Below are positions 47,401 through 59,798 of a stretch of DNA of 64,000 nucleotides, in pieces. A program made the position numbers and the translations under genes. The first letter of the stretch is position 1. Each line of letters opens with the position of its first letter. The notes below the pieces were generated by a model, which searched no databases, was not told the origin of the DNA, and worked only from the letters and a program-made list of their open reading frames with translations. The stretch comes from Anaeramoeba flamelloides (lineage: Eukaryota; Metamonada; Anaeramoebidae), in the NCBI GenBank assembly GCA_027625915.1, contig JANTQA010000048.1, positions 3,534,001-3,598,000 of the forward strand. The letters are read 5' to 3'.

Positions 47401-49246
47401 TTTTTTTTTTGTTTCTTAGAATAAAAATAATGTATATCAATATTAAATATAAAGCTATTTTCATTTATACAATGAGGATGATAAACAAATAAAAAAAAAG
47501 CATTTTCAATGTTGAAATTATATATAATAAAAAAAGATATAATTTGATCCAATTTGTAGCAAAATAATTACTTGATACAATTATTCACGAAAAATAATCA
47601 TTTATTAGTTATTAAATTATTTATTTTATTCTTAGGAAGTTTTGAATTTTTTTTTTGCCTTAAAAAAAAATTTAATTGTAAACCAACTTGGCCAAATAGC
47701 GAAAAACTAAATTTACGATCATTTTGTCAATAATTTAAAAATAAAAAGGAAAATTAGAAAAAATTCATTCTCAAAAAGAGAAGTTTGTGAACTTCACATT
47801 TTATGTTCACTTTTAAAAAAATATTGAAATTATAAAAATATTTCTTTTTTTGTCAAACATTTAAAAATGAATCTTAAATATTTCATTAATAATTTTTTTA
47901 AAAACTGTTTTTTAAAACAATAATTTACTTTAAAAAAATTTGAAATGGTTTAAAATTCAAAAAAGTTCATATGAGGAAAGCCAAAGCCAAATCTTAAAAT
48001 TTCTATTAATTTTTAACAAAAAGAATTCGAGAAATTTATCTTTTAAAAATGGTAAAAAAATAAAATTCTATTTTTAGACAAACAATAAATTCTTCTCTAA
48101 AAATTTTTTTATACCATATATCAAAATTAGATATAAACATATAAAGATAATCAATCTATTAGGTTTATTTTTTTTTTTCAGAAAATATAATCAATTTTAA
48201 TCTTAAAATAACAAATGATCAAATTTGAAAAAGAATAATCATTCCAATAAACTTTCATCTCTTTATTTCTTTTATTCATCAATTAAATAAAAAAAATATA
48301 AATTCATAAAAAGAATAGAAATAAAAATAAAAATATCAATATATAAAACTATGAAAATTCGAAATTTAAGAAGCACAAAATAAAGAGATATTTAAAATAA
48401 AAAATAAAATAAAATAACTACCATAAACGCTGATTTTGAACCAATTTTAAAATTTTTCTCTGAAAATTAATAAATTTTGAACAAAACAAGTAAGCCCAGA
48501 TTCTTACCAAAACTTGGATTTTTTAAAAAATGATTTGATTTTAAATATTATGTTGTTTAATCTTCCATTTTTCCTCTGGTTAAATCACTTTATATTGGAA
48601 GAAGAGTTACAAAGGAAAAAGATTTCAAGTGGTTACTTAATGATACTGGACCACACCAGTAAGAGTAACTTGAAAATAAAATCAAAAAAGCAAAGACAAA
48701 TATTATCCAAGGGTTAATAAATAAAATCAGATCAAAAACAAAAAAGAAATTTACACAAATTAAAAAACAGATTTCCAAATTCATATCCATGATCAATTAT
48801 CACAAATCAAACTAAATTAAATTAACCAAAAGTATCGTGGTTGTTATTTTTGGGTTTTCTTAATTAAATTATATCATTGATTTTTTTTTTTTTGAATTTT
48901 TTACCAATTGCTTCTTATAAACTCTTTTTAAACTGAAATTTTTTTTCTTTTTCTTTTTTTCAATTATTTGCTTTTGCTTTTTCAACGTTAAAAATAATTT
49001 GGGTGTACCTTTCCCACGAATAATCATCAAATCGATGATTGTACGCTCAAATTTTCTTTATGAAATATAATTAAAAGAACGTCTAGAATGGAATTTACAC
49101 TTCTTCTTTAATAATGATAATAATAAATATTATTTTTTTTTTCTTCAAAATTGAGAGCAAAATAATTACAAAGATTATTCATTTAATTTTCATTTACAAA
49201 AATGAACGAATATTTTATTCTAATCTTTTATTAATCAATAATAATC

Positions 49247-49281
<35 letters not shown>

Positions 49282-51627
49282 AATAAAATAGCATCCTGAA
49301 TTAATGTTGGCTTCCTATTCAAAAAGAGAATGGGAAATGTCAAGAGAGCCAGAAGGTGTGGTTTTGTTATGGTCTCTTGCTTCAAAATCTAGACCAGAGT
49401 TTGTCTTCACTTCTCAATCACAAATTACTTCTTCAATTTTTTCAACATTTCATCCATCAATTGTTATCGGTGGTACATATTCTGGCAAAATTCTTGTTTG
49501 GGATTCAAGGAAAAAGGGTACACCTGTTATGCGTTCTTCTCATTCTTCAAAAGGTAAAAAATTTTCTTATTCTCTTTTTTTTTTATTAAATTTTTTTTAT
49601 TTTAGAATCTAATTTTCAAAGAAAAATAAAATTTTATTTGAAGATCTTCAGAAAGTAACTCCAAATATATATATATATATATATGGAATAAACATTTAGA
49701 ATAATTTTAATATAATAAAACTTATTTGAAGACTTGTTTGATATTAATAAATAAATATATTTTTACAATTAAAAAGTATTATTATATTTAAAACCCTCTT
49801 TGCTTTAATTTATTTTGAATTAAAAAATATTAGGTTCTCTACTTTTAAACAATATTTTCGCTGATAAATTCAAAAAAATATCAAAAAAGTTTAAAAGCTC
49901 AATTTCCATTTTTCAAAATCTGACTTACTCTATTTTCAGAACATTTCAAAAATCAACTTTTTTACAATTGTAACTTTGGATTGCAAACAATAAAATTCTT
50001 TATTCAAAAGTGAGTTAAAAAAATTTGAAAAATGGAAATTGAGCATAAATCTTGAAATAATTTTTATGATTTTATCATTATTTCAAAAAAATTTTTGGAA
50101 TTTTCTTGATAAATTTAATATGATTGTTTGTAGCCATAAAACTGATAAATACTATTACTTTTTTTATTTTTGTCTGTTAGATCAAACATTTTAATGTTAA
50201 AGAAATAAAATATCCAACAAAGAAACAAGTAAAAAAAACTTACAAATAAAGCAAAAAACTAAAAAAAAAAAAATTTGATGATTAATTAGAAAAAGTTAGA
50301 TTTTGCTTTGCTTTAAAGTTTATTCACTTATTTTTTTTTGATTTAAAATAAACTGAAGAAAATTTCTAGATGATTTTTTTCTTTTCAAATTTTTAATTCA
50401 AAAAACTAAACTTGAATTTTAAAGGAAAAAAAAAGAAAATAGTCTTTTGTTTCAGTTTTTTTTTTTTTTTTTTTTGATTATTATTTTGATAAATAAAACA
50501 GATAAGAATTTTCAGAAGAACAGTAATCCTTTAAAGTTATCTAATCTTGCAATTTAAAAGAAAACAAGAAAATCACTTTGCTTTCATCTTTTTTTTTTTT
50601 ACTAAGAAAAAAAATTACAGTGCCCGTGGACTTTATAATCGAGATTCATGTTCTAAATTAATTCTTGACTTTTTTTTTTGAATTCATATATTTCTTTTAA
50701 TCATCAGATCATTCTTTTAATGTATTCCTCTAAAAATAAAATAAATAAATCAACCAAAATGTCTTTTTCAAATCTTTTAACTTTTATTATAAAAATTTTT
50801 TTAAAACCATTTTTTAAAAAAAATTTCTTCTTATGATTTTATTTTCAATATTTTCCAAAATAGCTCATACACATCCAATTTATGGAATGTCTATTGTTGG
50901 TTCTGAAAATGCCCATTCTTTGGTTTCTGTCAGTAACGATGGACATGTATGTACATGGTCACTCGATATGTTAACTACACCAACTGAAACTATTGATCTT
51001 TCGCAAAAATCCCAAAATGCAGTCTCACCAACAACAATGGTTTTCCCAGAAAATGAAATGGCATCTTTCTTTATCGGTTGTGAAAATGGATCCATTTACT
51101 CTGTCCTTCGTCACGGAATCAAAGTTGGAATAAATAACGAATATAAGGGACATAACGGTCCAATTACAGGAATTGATTTCCATCGTTCCAAGGGAGATAT
51201 CAATTTCAGTGATCTCTATTTAACTTCTTCATTTGATTGGAAGATCAATCTATGGTCTAAGAGTTCAACATCACCATTATTAACCTTTGAGGAGTCAAAC
51301 GAATATGTTTATGATGTCAAATGGTCTCCAATACACCCTTCCTTATTCGCATCTGTAAATGGAGGCGGAGAATTATTTGTTTGGGACTTCAATCGTGACA
51401 ACGAAGAACCCTTAGTCAAAATCAAAGCATCAGAGTCCGCTATCAATAAATGTAGATGGTCACAAGATGGTAGGAAAATCGTTACAGGTGATTCCGAAGC
51501 AGTCGTAGAAGTGTTCGAATTAAGCGAAGAAGTTGCTATCCCAAAAAAGGCAGATTGGTCAAAGATGCAAGAAAAAAGAATAAATTTAAGGCCAATGTAC
51601 CAAAAGGAAGACCAAAATAAATTATAA
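44469..51627 (+). CDS. cytoplasmic dynein intermediate chain (4 exons)
   Basis: Exons 44469-45127, 45436-45529, 49292-49553 and 50864-51627 give 592 residues. Introns are 308, 3762 and 1310 bp. The intermediate chain binds the dynein heavy chain and light chains and links the motor to dynactin. Visible parts are an N-terminal charged helix (RQKRLEEIQLRRMKLEQKR) for p150Glued/NudE binding, the light-chain motif ETQT at ~107-110, a QT-repeat run at ~137-149, and the conserved FDYGSRIVERVL helix. A WD-repeat propeller follows: FYDEKWSKFRSVTDLQWSP, HPELMLASYSKREW, VVGGTYSG-type IVIGGTYSGKILVWDSR, AHTHPIYGMSIVG, WSLDMLTTP, LTSSFDWKINLWS, YVYDVKWSPIHPSLFASV and VTGDSEAVVEVFEL. All junctions restore the family sequence without gaps. 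The closest known proteins are cytoplasmic dynein-1 intermediate chains rather than axonemal ones. Confidence 0.95.
46081..46560. repeat. cluster of hairpins and ~125-bp direct repeats in dynein IC intron 2
   Basis: A perfect 25-bp inverted repeat is formed by 46129-46153 and 46200-46224 (core TTTTCGTTAGG / CCTAACGAAAA). A second pair, CTTTTCCAGAATT and AATTCTGGAAAAG, flanks ~46312-46380. ACTTTTTGAAATAAAGAAAA occurs twice, after GGCG-T-run (~46256) and GGCGG-T-run (~46384), and a diverged form occurs at ~46138. CTAAC-GGC motifs recur to the end. No coding capacity; nature unknown. Confidence 0.65.
49897..50044. repeat. foldback repeat in dynein IC intron 3
   Basis: GCTCAATTTCCATTTTTCAA at 49897 returns inverted as TTGAAAAATGGAAATTGAGC ending at 50044. 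The arms reach ~34 bp with mismatches (ending ACTC/GAGT). Likely a small MITE or hairpin element. Confidence 0.7.
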
Positions 51628-54278
51628 TTACCATTATAATATATCATTTATTTATTTTTTTTATTTTTTTTTAATACTATTCATATTTATTTATTAATAT
51701 ATTTATTTTTATTATGAAATAATCATCTTTTTGTTTTTTCATAAAATTATTAGAATATCTATATTATTAAATAAATAAAAATATGAATTACATTTAAATA
51801 TTCGATACCATTCAATAAGTTAAAAAGAAACTTTCACATTTAATAAATATCAATTTTTTTTTTAATTTTCTCTTTATTTTTTAATTTTTTACTAGTATTT
51901 AAATTGTTCTAAACAATAATTCAATATTTTTATACATTTATAAGAGTCAAATGAATCATAATTTTTAAGTTTTAGTAAATTTGATAATATTTGTTCTTTT
52001 TTCAAATTATTTAATCTTTGTTATTTTTTTTTTTTTTTTCATATGTCGCTACTACCCAAAAAAAACTAAAAATGGAAAAATGATCAAATACCTTCCATTA
52101 AAAAAATTAAAAAAACTTGATGAAAAAATAATAAGAAATAAAATTTCCATTTAACTTTTTCTTGAATCCATTTTTTGCCAAAATGATTGTATTCAAAGTT
52201 AAAAATATGTATATTTTTAGATACACTATCTTGTTTTAACTCATTTACTAAAACAAATTCTAAATTATTGGAATTTTATTTTCACAAAAGGCACTAATTT
52301 GGTCTTCAAATGTTTTTTTTTATTTTGAAATGGTAAAATTCAAAAAAAAAGTTATTTAAAAAAGATAAACTCGTTGGAAATATATTCTAATTTAATATTT
52401 TAACTTATACTTGGATTTCAAAATTTTCACAACCCCAATTTTTCAAAAAAAAAATAAAAAAGTACACAGAAATTTCAAAAAATATTTTCGATATTCAAAA
52501 GTTGAGAGTGTTTTTATTCAAAAAAAAATTATCCCAGTCTTTAATTGAATGAATTAATAAGCTATATTTCGAAAAATATTCATCAGAAAAAAATATTGCT
52601 TAATTTTATTAAGGCTATATTAAATATAACTTTTCAATAAATAAAAAATTTTTGATTTGGATTATTTATATAGGTTATGGTTCGTTTTTGTTTCAGAAAA
52701 CAAATAGATGAAAATGTTAATCTCTAAAACAATTCTATTTTTTTCAAACAGTTTCAGGAACAATTAAGAAATAAACATATCAAAATCTGAACTTTTTTCT
52801 TCTTTAGTTTATTATATACAATATTTCATAATTAAGTGTTTTATTTTTTCAATAGAAAAGCCTTTACTTTTTTTTTTTGTTTAAAGGTATAAAAAATGAA
52901 AAAAAGAATATACGTTGAATTTGACTATATATTAAATAAAGTTTTAATCGCATATCAAATTGGAAAAATAAAGTACCAATCTGACTAGAATAATACACAA
53001 CTTACCTTCCAGACAATTTTCTGAAATGAATTATTTTTTTTAAAAATTTGATTTATTTTTTCATTTTTTTAAAAATTCAAAATCCAATATATTTTGTAAT
53101 TATTTCAAAATAAAACTATATTTTCGATAAATGGAGATAAAACTCTTATTATATTTGTAGAAGGAATTTATAAAAATTTTGTTAAAAAGAAATATTCTAA
53201 TTTGAAATAACTTGTGTTATAATAAAATAAAAAAAATAATTCTATTGGATATTTTTGGCTTAAAAAAATAGTTTTATTAAATTTTCATTTTTCTTCTCTT
53301 TTTCATTTTCATTTTGTTTTACAAAAAAAATAAGATAAAACAAATCTTTATATACAAAATGTTCCCAAAGAAAAAATACATCATTTATAAATCCATAGAC
53401 TTTTTGACATTTTGAAACAAACAAAAGGTAAAATTCAAATGTATTTTTTTATTATTTATCCAAAGTTTATTCCACTTTTTTCAAGTGTGGTTTTACTCTA
53501 ACCCGAAATTCTTTCAAGCTTTAAAAGAAATTAGGGTGTAAAATTCATCGTGGAGTTTGATTTTAGAACCTTTTTAGCGAAAATTTCGAATTTAGAAATC
53601 AAAAATAGTTTCAAATAAACGATAAATTTTTGATGAAAAAAGTAAATTTAAAATTTTGACCTACAAGTATTGACTCAACCTGATTTAAAGTTAATAAATA
53701 TATTAAAAGTTTTAAAAGTGGTATTCATAGATCACCAAATTCAGTAACTCATTCTCCCGTAACAATAAATCAGTACTCAAAAGGTGAAATATTTTAAACT
53801 GAAAATTTAATTGGAAAAAATTAACTTGTTGGTATATGAATAACAAATAGGAAAAGTTTTCACTTGGTTGACAATTTCCTTTTTGTCCAAATTAAGACCT
53901 GTCTCCAATTTAAATCTTTTGGAAACTCTGTTTGTAAAGGAAAAGGAAAATGAAGTGAAAATATTTTCGCATTTACAATTCCAATACCAGTATTTAAAAA
54001 ATGTGACTCCATTTTTCTGTTGTCATTAAAACAGTTTGGTTTTCAAGTTAAAAAGAAAATATGTATTTGGTTACCTTGGTAACCTTTCAGAGTTACTTGA
54101 CCATTAAATTGTCAATTTCCAAATAATTAGTCACAGCATTTTCTTTTACTCTAAATTAAAAAGAAAACTATTCAAATCTAAAAAGACCTCAAAAGAATGG
54201 TTTTAAGAAAAAAGGGAAATTTCTTCTTGTTAAACATTTTTTACCATTTTAATCTGCATATTTTTCCAAAAAATTTAA
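51628..54278. other. intergenic, nothing recognised
   Basis: 3' flank of the dynein gene and upstream DNA of the copine gene. AT-rich; no gene, RNA or clear repeat. The composition becomes less extreme from ~53,450 on, but no frame stands out. Confidence 0.45.
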
Positions 54279-57200
54279 ATGTCAGAAAATAAACAATGTG
54301 TGCTCTTAAGATATCGGTGTGAGAATTTAAAAAGCCTTGACATTATTGGGGAAAGCGATCCTTATATCGAAGTTTATGTTGACACTGAACATATTGGATC
54401 GACAGAAGTAATAAAAAACAATAAAAACCCTATTTTTACAACCCCAACCAGAGTCAATTTCTATTTTGAAACACACCAAACAATAACATTCAAAGTCTTT
54501 GACAAAGACAAAAAAAAATCAGAATTAATTGGTACATACTCTTGCTCTCTTTCTGACATTGTTGTTTCAGGTGTTGAAGGTTATGAGGCTGATTTAAAAT
54601 TCAAATCAAAAGTTGTAAGATTTTCAATATTTTTTTCTGTTTCTTTTTCTTTTTCCTTTTTCTTTTTTTTTTTTTTTTTTTTTTGTTTTGTTGCTCAAAT
54701 TTGGTTGGTTTGTAGCTTTTAAAAAGAAAAAACAATTTCGAAAATACAAGTTGAAATTTTCACCAAATTATTCTTATAAAATTATCAACAATACAGTAGA
54801 ACCAAATTACTTCTGGAGAATGATGATCCAAATTTATGGAATGTCTATGAGATGAAAAGATATTAATGTTGCCAAAATAAAACATTCAGAAAAGTTTAAT
54901 CCATACTTCAAAATAGAAAGCATATTTTTTTGTTATAGAAAGACCTACACACTTGTCTATAAAAGAAACATGTAATAAACCATAAGTAAATATGGTATTG
55001 GGTTCTTAAAGTTCTAAAATTTAAAAAATAAATTCTGAAAATGAAAGAATCAAATTGCAAAATTTTCTCAAAAAATAGAGTAAATTTTTCAGAAAATGGT
55101 TATTCATCAAAAAACAAAAAATCTCAAAAAAAATGAGAAAATTACAAGAATTGTCATCAAATTTCATTCCTAATTTAAATTTTACTGAAAAGATCTTGGG
55201 ATTTTCTTTCAAAATTGATTTGAACTTAGGTGTAATATTAGGTAGTGAATTAGATTTTACCTGGAAACAAGAAGAAAAAAAAGCACAGATTTTATTTTGA
55301 AACACTATTATAGTCTTTAGGCAAGCATTATTTTGATCACTGTAAAGGTTGGACGAATTAGACTCTAAATTTTGTGTTTGTTTGTCTCTAAAAGTAATCT
55401 TGTTAAAAATTCAAAAACTTATCAAATAAAATTTTAAAGCCAGAGTACCAGTATAAAAGCAAAAAATGTCTAATTTTTTTAGTCATTTTTTTTTTCAATC
55501 TCCTTTTTTGAAAAACCCATGAACAAAAGGTTGACTGAAATGTAAAAATGATTACTATTCAAACCTATCCAAATACTTGGTTCAAAACTATAACTTATGG
55601 ACATTCCAAAAAAGTTAATTTAAAAAAAAATGACAAAAAAAAAATGGTATTTTTTTGCTTTTATACTGGTACTCTGGCTTTAAAAGTAAATTCAAATAAT
55701 CTCTTTATCTTCAATTGCAAGTCTTATCTTTGAAATTCATTATACTGTTTCCTCGAGATCTTTGAACGAAATTATTTTGCTTTTAATGGTTAGAGGTTTT
55801 ATTTTGTCTTAACTTTGGGTATTTTTCCTTCTGTCAAAAATCTCCTTGTTGAGCTTTTAAAAAAATTATTAAAAAAATTATCACAAAAACACATAACTTA
55901 TTTTTGAACTGAGCTTTTCTACTTTTGTAATTTGATATTTTTTTTCGAAGAGGTTGCACAATTTTTGGGTATGAGAAAAATTTTTGAATCAAAAAAAATA
56001 AAAATAATTTTGATTAAGAGATTAGGGTCTACCATGTAGAAGTATAATATTCAATTGTATTGCTATTGGATGTAAATCATATTAGTGCGTCATGGTTCAA
56101 ATGCAACTGAAATTTTGATTTATACAATAAACTCCAATTAAAAATTTTTAACACACCAAAATGCGATTCTTGAAAAAAAAATCTTATTTAATCATTTCTA
56201 GAATAACACCCAAATTAGAATCATTCACTAATTGAAATGTTCACAATTCTTTATAAATTACAATACTCACAAAAGAAATAAATAAATAATTATCAATACT
56301 AATAAATTATTGGTGTGTTAAAAATTTTGGAGATAGCAAAACAAAAAAATTCATTGGTAAATTTGTTAAATTCTATTAGGATTATTGATCGGTCAAATAG
56401 TTAGATATCATTAACTAATTTTATTTGACTTCTTCTATTTTAAAGAACCCAGCTTTTACCTAATATCAACTGTTCGAAAAAAAGTTTGATCAAACCAAAA
56501 CGAGTTATGTAATTTGAAAAATGTAATTAAAACAAAAAACTCAAAGATGAAAAAATGATTTTCATATTTTATAAAAATCAAAATTATTTCCAATTTGAAT
56601 TAAATTATATTATTGTGATTATTTTAACGGGTGTGGAAATTTTTGAATTTTTAATTTAATATTAAAAATTTATCTCTTCAATTAAAAAAGGTCCTTGTTT
56701 TACTAAAAAAACTCCAATGAATTTTTGAAAAAAATCTGCATTTCAAGATAAATTTAAAGACTGGCTCATCAATATTCAAACTTCAAAGTTTGAAAAATAT
56801 CTTTCTTAATTTTTCTCCAAATGTAGATTAGTTTTTATTGTTAAGGGTTATACGAAACTTATCTAATCTGTTAAAAAGAGAGAATTTTGAAGTGACTAAA
56901 TTCAAGACTTCCAATTTCAAAGGGTTTCAAAGATAGACACGGTCATCAAAAGTAATTGGAACTTAATTTACTTTTCTGAGAAATGTAGATTATTTTAAAA
57001 AATGTACTATTTAATTGTTCTGATCTATTAAAAAAAGTTCCTTGAATTACTAAAAAACCACAAAGAATTTTAGAAAAAAATATACATTTCCGTCATAAAT
57101 TTAAATGCTGAATCATCAATCTAAAGACTTGAAAAAAATATATCTATATAAAATTTTTCTGAGAAATGTAAATTAGTTGCGACAAAATTCCATTTCGAAT

Positions 57201-59798
57201 AAAAATTATATAATTAACCAATAGATTATTTTGACAAATTTATTTCAACTGCTAGAAAATATTTAGAAATACAACTATTTTTCTAAAAAAGAACGTAAAT
57301 TTAAAATAATCAATATTGAGATTGTTATGTTAATAATATTGAGTAAATCTTTAAATTTAGTAATTGAAAAAAAAATTAGTTACTTTTGGAGTTCCTAAAT
57401 ATTAATTTTTAAATCCCAGAATACATTATTTTTGGTTTTCGTTTTTAGGTTTGGAAAAGCAATTAAAAAAAAAAAAATTTCCAAAATGACAATTTTTAAT
57501 TGTGATCCTTAGTAAAAAGCCAAATAATTTTTTGTTCAATAATATTTAAAATAGTTTTTCTAGGACCGTTTGCAATATAAAGCATCAATATAATTTATTT
57601 TTAATTAACGCATACCTTGATTGTCAGCGAATAGATGATTACGTTAATCACTTAAAAATAAAATGTTATATAAAATAAGGATTTTCTTTTTTTTGTTTTA
57701 TAAATTTCTTGTATGGAATCCTCATGATACAATGAACAAATGAAACATTTTTCTTTTAATTTCCTCTAAAATAATCTTTCATCGCAATGAGTTGAATAAA
57801 GAAAAATCTCATCTCACGTGTCAATTAAAAACGGAAATTTTTTTCACACTTATTTAACTCTTCCTTATTGAACTTTAAGATAAAATTCAATTTTTTTTCA
57901 GAATCGAATTTAACATTATCTTTAGCTTTCAAATCAAAAGACTCAACTTTTGAACAACCTCATTCAGTATACATTGAAGTTTTTTCATATGATCGATGAT
58001 CCTTAATATTCAAAAAGAATGAAAATCAAAAAATTAAGAAACCGGGCCTTTCAAAGGTTCTAAATACCCTTTAATTATTTTTATAAGAGATATAGAGTAT
58101 GCAAATGTTCTTTCGAGATTATTTTTAATTAATCATTGAAAAAAATAAAAATTACGATGTTCTTGTTCTTAGTGTCATATTTTAACAATTGCAATTAATT
58201 TGTTGTCTTTTGTTTTATTTTTAAACTTTATAAAATTTGTTCTTTATATTTTTACTTTATAGACTGGCAAAATTAACATCACACCGGAGGAAATAAATGT
58301 TGAGGGTGGAGAAATAGATTATTCGCTGTTGCCAGCAATTTCTGGGTTAGTCGTTGTGGAATCGACAAATGAAAAGGTGAATGAGCCATTAATGCAGTTA
58401 ACAGATTTAGTTATCACTGCCACAGGGCATAATTTGGATAGTATGGATCGGAATGGGAAATCAGATCCATATTTTACAATCGAAAGAGAACTTGTTGAAG
58501 GCGAAAAGGAAAGGATAGTGATTTATGAATCCAAGGTTATTAAAAAAACTTTAAACCCTGTCTGGAAGAGTTTTTTGATTTCCGCACATAAATTTGGGCC
58601 CAAGGAGACCACATTATATATTAACGTGTATGATTGGGATATGTTATCATCAAACTCTTTGATCGGCACTGGTGAATTCCAAATGGAATACCCTGAAATA
58701 GATTTATTATCAAAATCAAAGATCACGATTCCCATCTCAAGAAAAACAAAAATTGTTGAAAATCATCAATCTGGTGTAGTTGAGCTAAGTATTCATTTTT
58801 ATTCACCAAAGGTTGATGACAAGAAGATCCCAGAAAGGGAAAAAGATCATATTAAAAGACAAAAAAAATTGAAAGGGTTGGAGGATTTAACAAAAAATGA
58901 AGACTATCATATCGTGGGCAAGTCTGATTTAGTTTTAATGAAAAAAAAATATCCAAAATTAGTGTACCCCATTAAATTTGTCTCTCTTTTACAACGTGGG
59001 CTAGTTATCCAGACACACTGCGCCTTAGATTTCACCGTTTCAAATGAGAAGAACCATAAACTTAATGAAAAATATTTCAACCCCTATGAGTTCAGCTTAA
59101 ATTCAGTGGTTCCCATTTTGCAAAGATATAATAAAAATCAAAAAATACCCGTCTATGGTTATGGCGCGTCCTTAAATGAACAAGACGATATCACACCGCC
59201 ATTTTTCCATTTAAATTTGCAAGAAAACCCAGAATGCGAGGGGCTTGATGGGATATTACAAGCCTACAGAACCAATTTAAGCAAGATCACTCTTGGCGAC
59301 ATGGGCAATGCCTCTGGTGGTGACACAGATTGGCGTGCCAATAAGGGCAGATATTTCCGTGACGATTTTTATCAAGTTATCAATCACATTTGTGATCTCT
59401 GTGAACGAGAGCTGCCTTCGAATCTTGCAATACCACCCCCATCTTATCATATCTTATTCTTCATTATCGACGGTGACAAGGTGGATGTAGTGGGCACCAA
59501 CCGTGCGTTAATCCGTGCATCGGCTCTCCCCATATCAATAATATTAATTGGCCTGGGTAAAACAAATTTTAAAAATTTGAAGAAATTTGATGCAGATAAA
59601 AAGCCCTTAATACAAGACGGTGTTTCAGAAGTTAGGGACTGTTGCCAATTCGTCCAATTCGAAAAATACAAAGATAAAAAAAAATTAAGAAAAGAAGTTT
59701 TGGCTGAAATACCATCACAAGTCGAACAATATTTTGCTTTATATGGCGTAAATATGCCAAATCGTAACCTAAACGAAGCTATTTTTGAATGGTTTTAA
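54279..59798 (+). CDS. copine: two C2 domains plus vWA/copine domain (2 exons)
   Basis: Exon 1 is 54279-54614 and exon 2 is 58263-59798, with a 3648-bp phase-0 intron (GTAAGA...TATAG), giving 623 residues. Copines are calcium-dependent phospholipid-binding proteins that move to membranes. C2A (~8-120) has ESDPYIEVY and KVFDKDKKKSELIG. C2B (~150-270) has NGKSDPYFTI, LNPVWKSF and INVYDWDMLSSNSLIGTGEF, with the calcium-binding aspartates in place. The copine-type vWA domain (~345-605) has CALDFTVSN (metal site), YGYGASLNEQD, CEGLDGILQAYR, YHILFFIIDG, ALPISIILIGLG, CQFVQFEKYKDKKKLRKEVL and AEIPSQVEQYFALYGV. It is longer than animal copines (~540), mainly through a linker after C2B and loops in the vWA domain. 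The metal-site motif has V where DFTGSN has G. The second exon alone carries C2B and vWA. Confidence 0.94.
55438..55679. mobile_element. 242-bp MITE flanked by TTAA, in the copine intron
   Basis: The end AGCCAGAGTACCAGTATAAA (continuing AGCAAAAAA, ~30 bp) is repeated perfectly in reverse complement at the other end. TTAA lies on each side (55434-55437 and 55680-55683), as for piggyBac-type insertions, although the CCC start usual for that group is absent. There is no transposase. Perfect ends suggest a recent insertion. Confidence 0.8.
56121..56655 (-). mobile_element. 540-bp Tc1/mariner-type MITE, copy D (inverted)
   Basis: The reverse complement follows copies A-C along the full length: an AATTCAAATTGGAAA..ATTTTGATTTT stretch near the start, TTTGACCGATCAATAAT corresponding to TTTGATCGATCAAC, then AAATTTACCAATGAAT, the internal TTTTTAACACACC motif, and the right-end TTGGTGTGTTAAAAATTTTT. 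It is clearly more diverged than B and C. It lies in the copine intron. Confidence 0.65.
56690..57190 (+). repeat. dispersed repeat R2, diverged tandem pair
   Basis: 56690-56843 and 57030-57184 are two diverged copies of one ~155-bp sequence (CCTTG.TTACTAAAAAA, ATAAATTTAAA, TCATCAAT, AAATGTAGATTAG landmarks) with ~185 bp between them. The intervening part matches, inverted, the TMED10-like intron at 27790-28030. Confidence 0.55.
57902..57999 (+). pseudogene. C2-domain-like exon remnant inside the copine intron
   Basis: After a canonical TTTTTTTTCAG acceptor-like sequence, a frame reads ...LSLAFKSKDSTFEQPHSVYI then EVFSYDR and stops at TGA 57997-57999. The FE..HSVYIEVFSYDR pattern fits the late strands of a C2 domain, compared with FETHQTITFKVFDKDK in exon 1 and LYINVYDWD in exon 2 of the surrounding copine. 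It has no usable donor and ends in a stop, so it is most likely a leftover of a duplicated exon or a paralogue. It could also be a rarely used cassette that truncates the protein. Confidence 0.35.

Noticed and set aside
48514-48717. 67-residue plus-strand frame in dynein IC intron 2
   Set aside because: It could be a decayed K-rich coding piece, but no family, splice signals or end motifs support it. The dynein protein is continuous without it.
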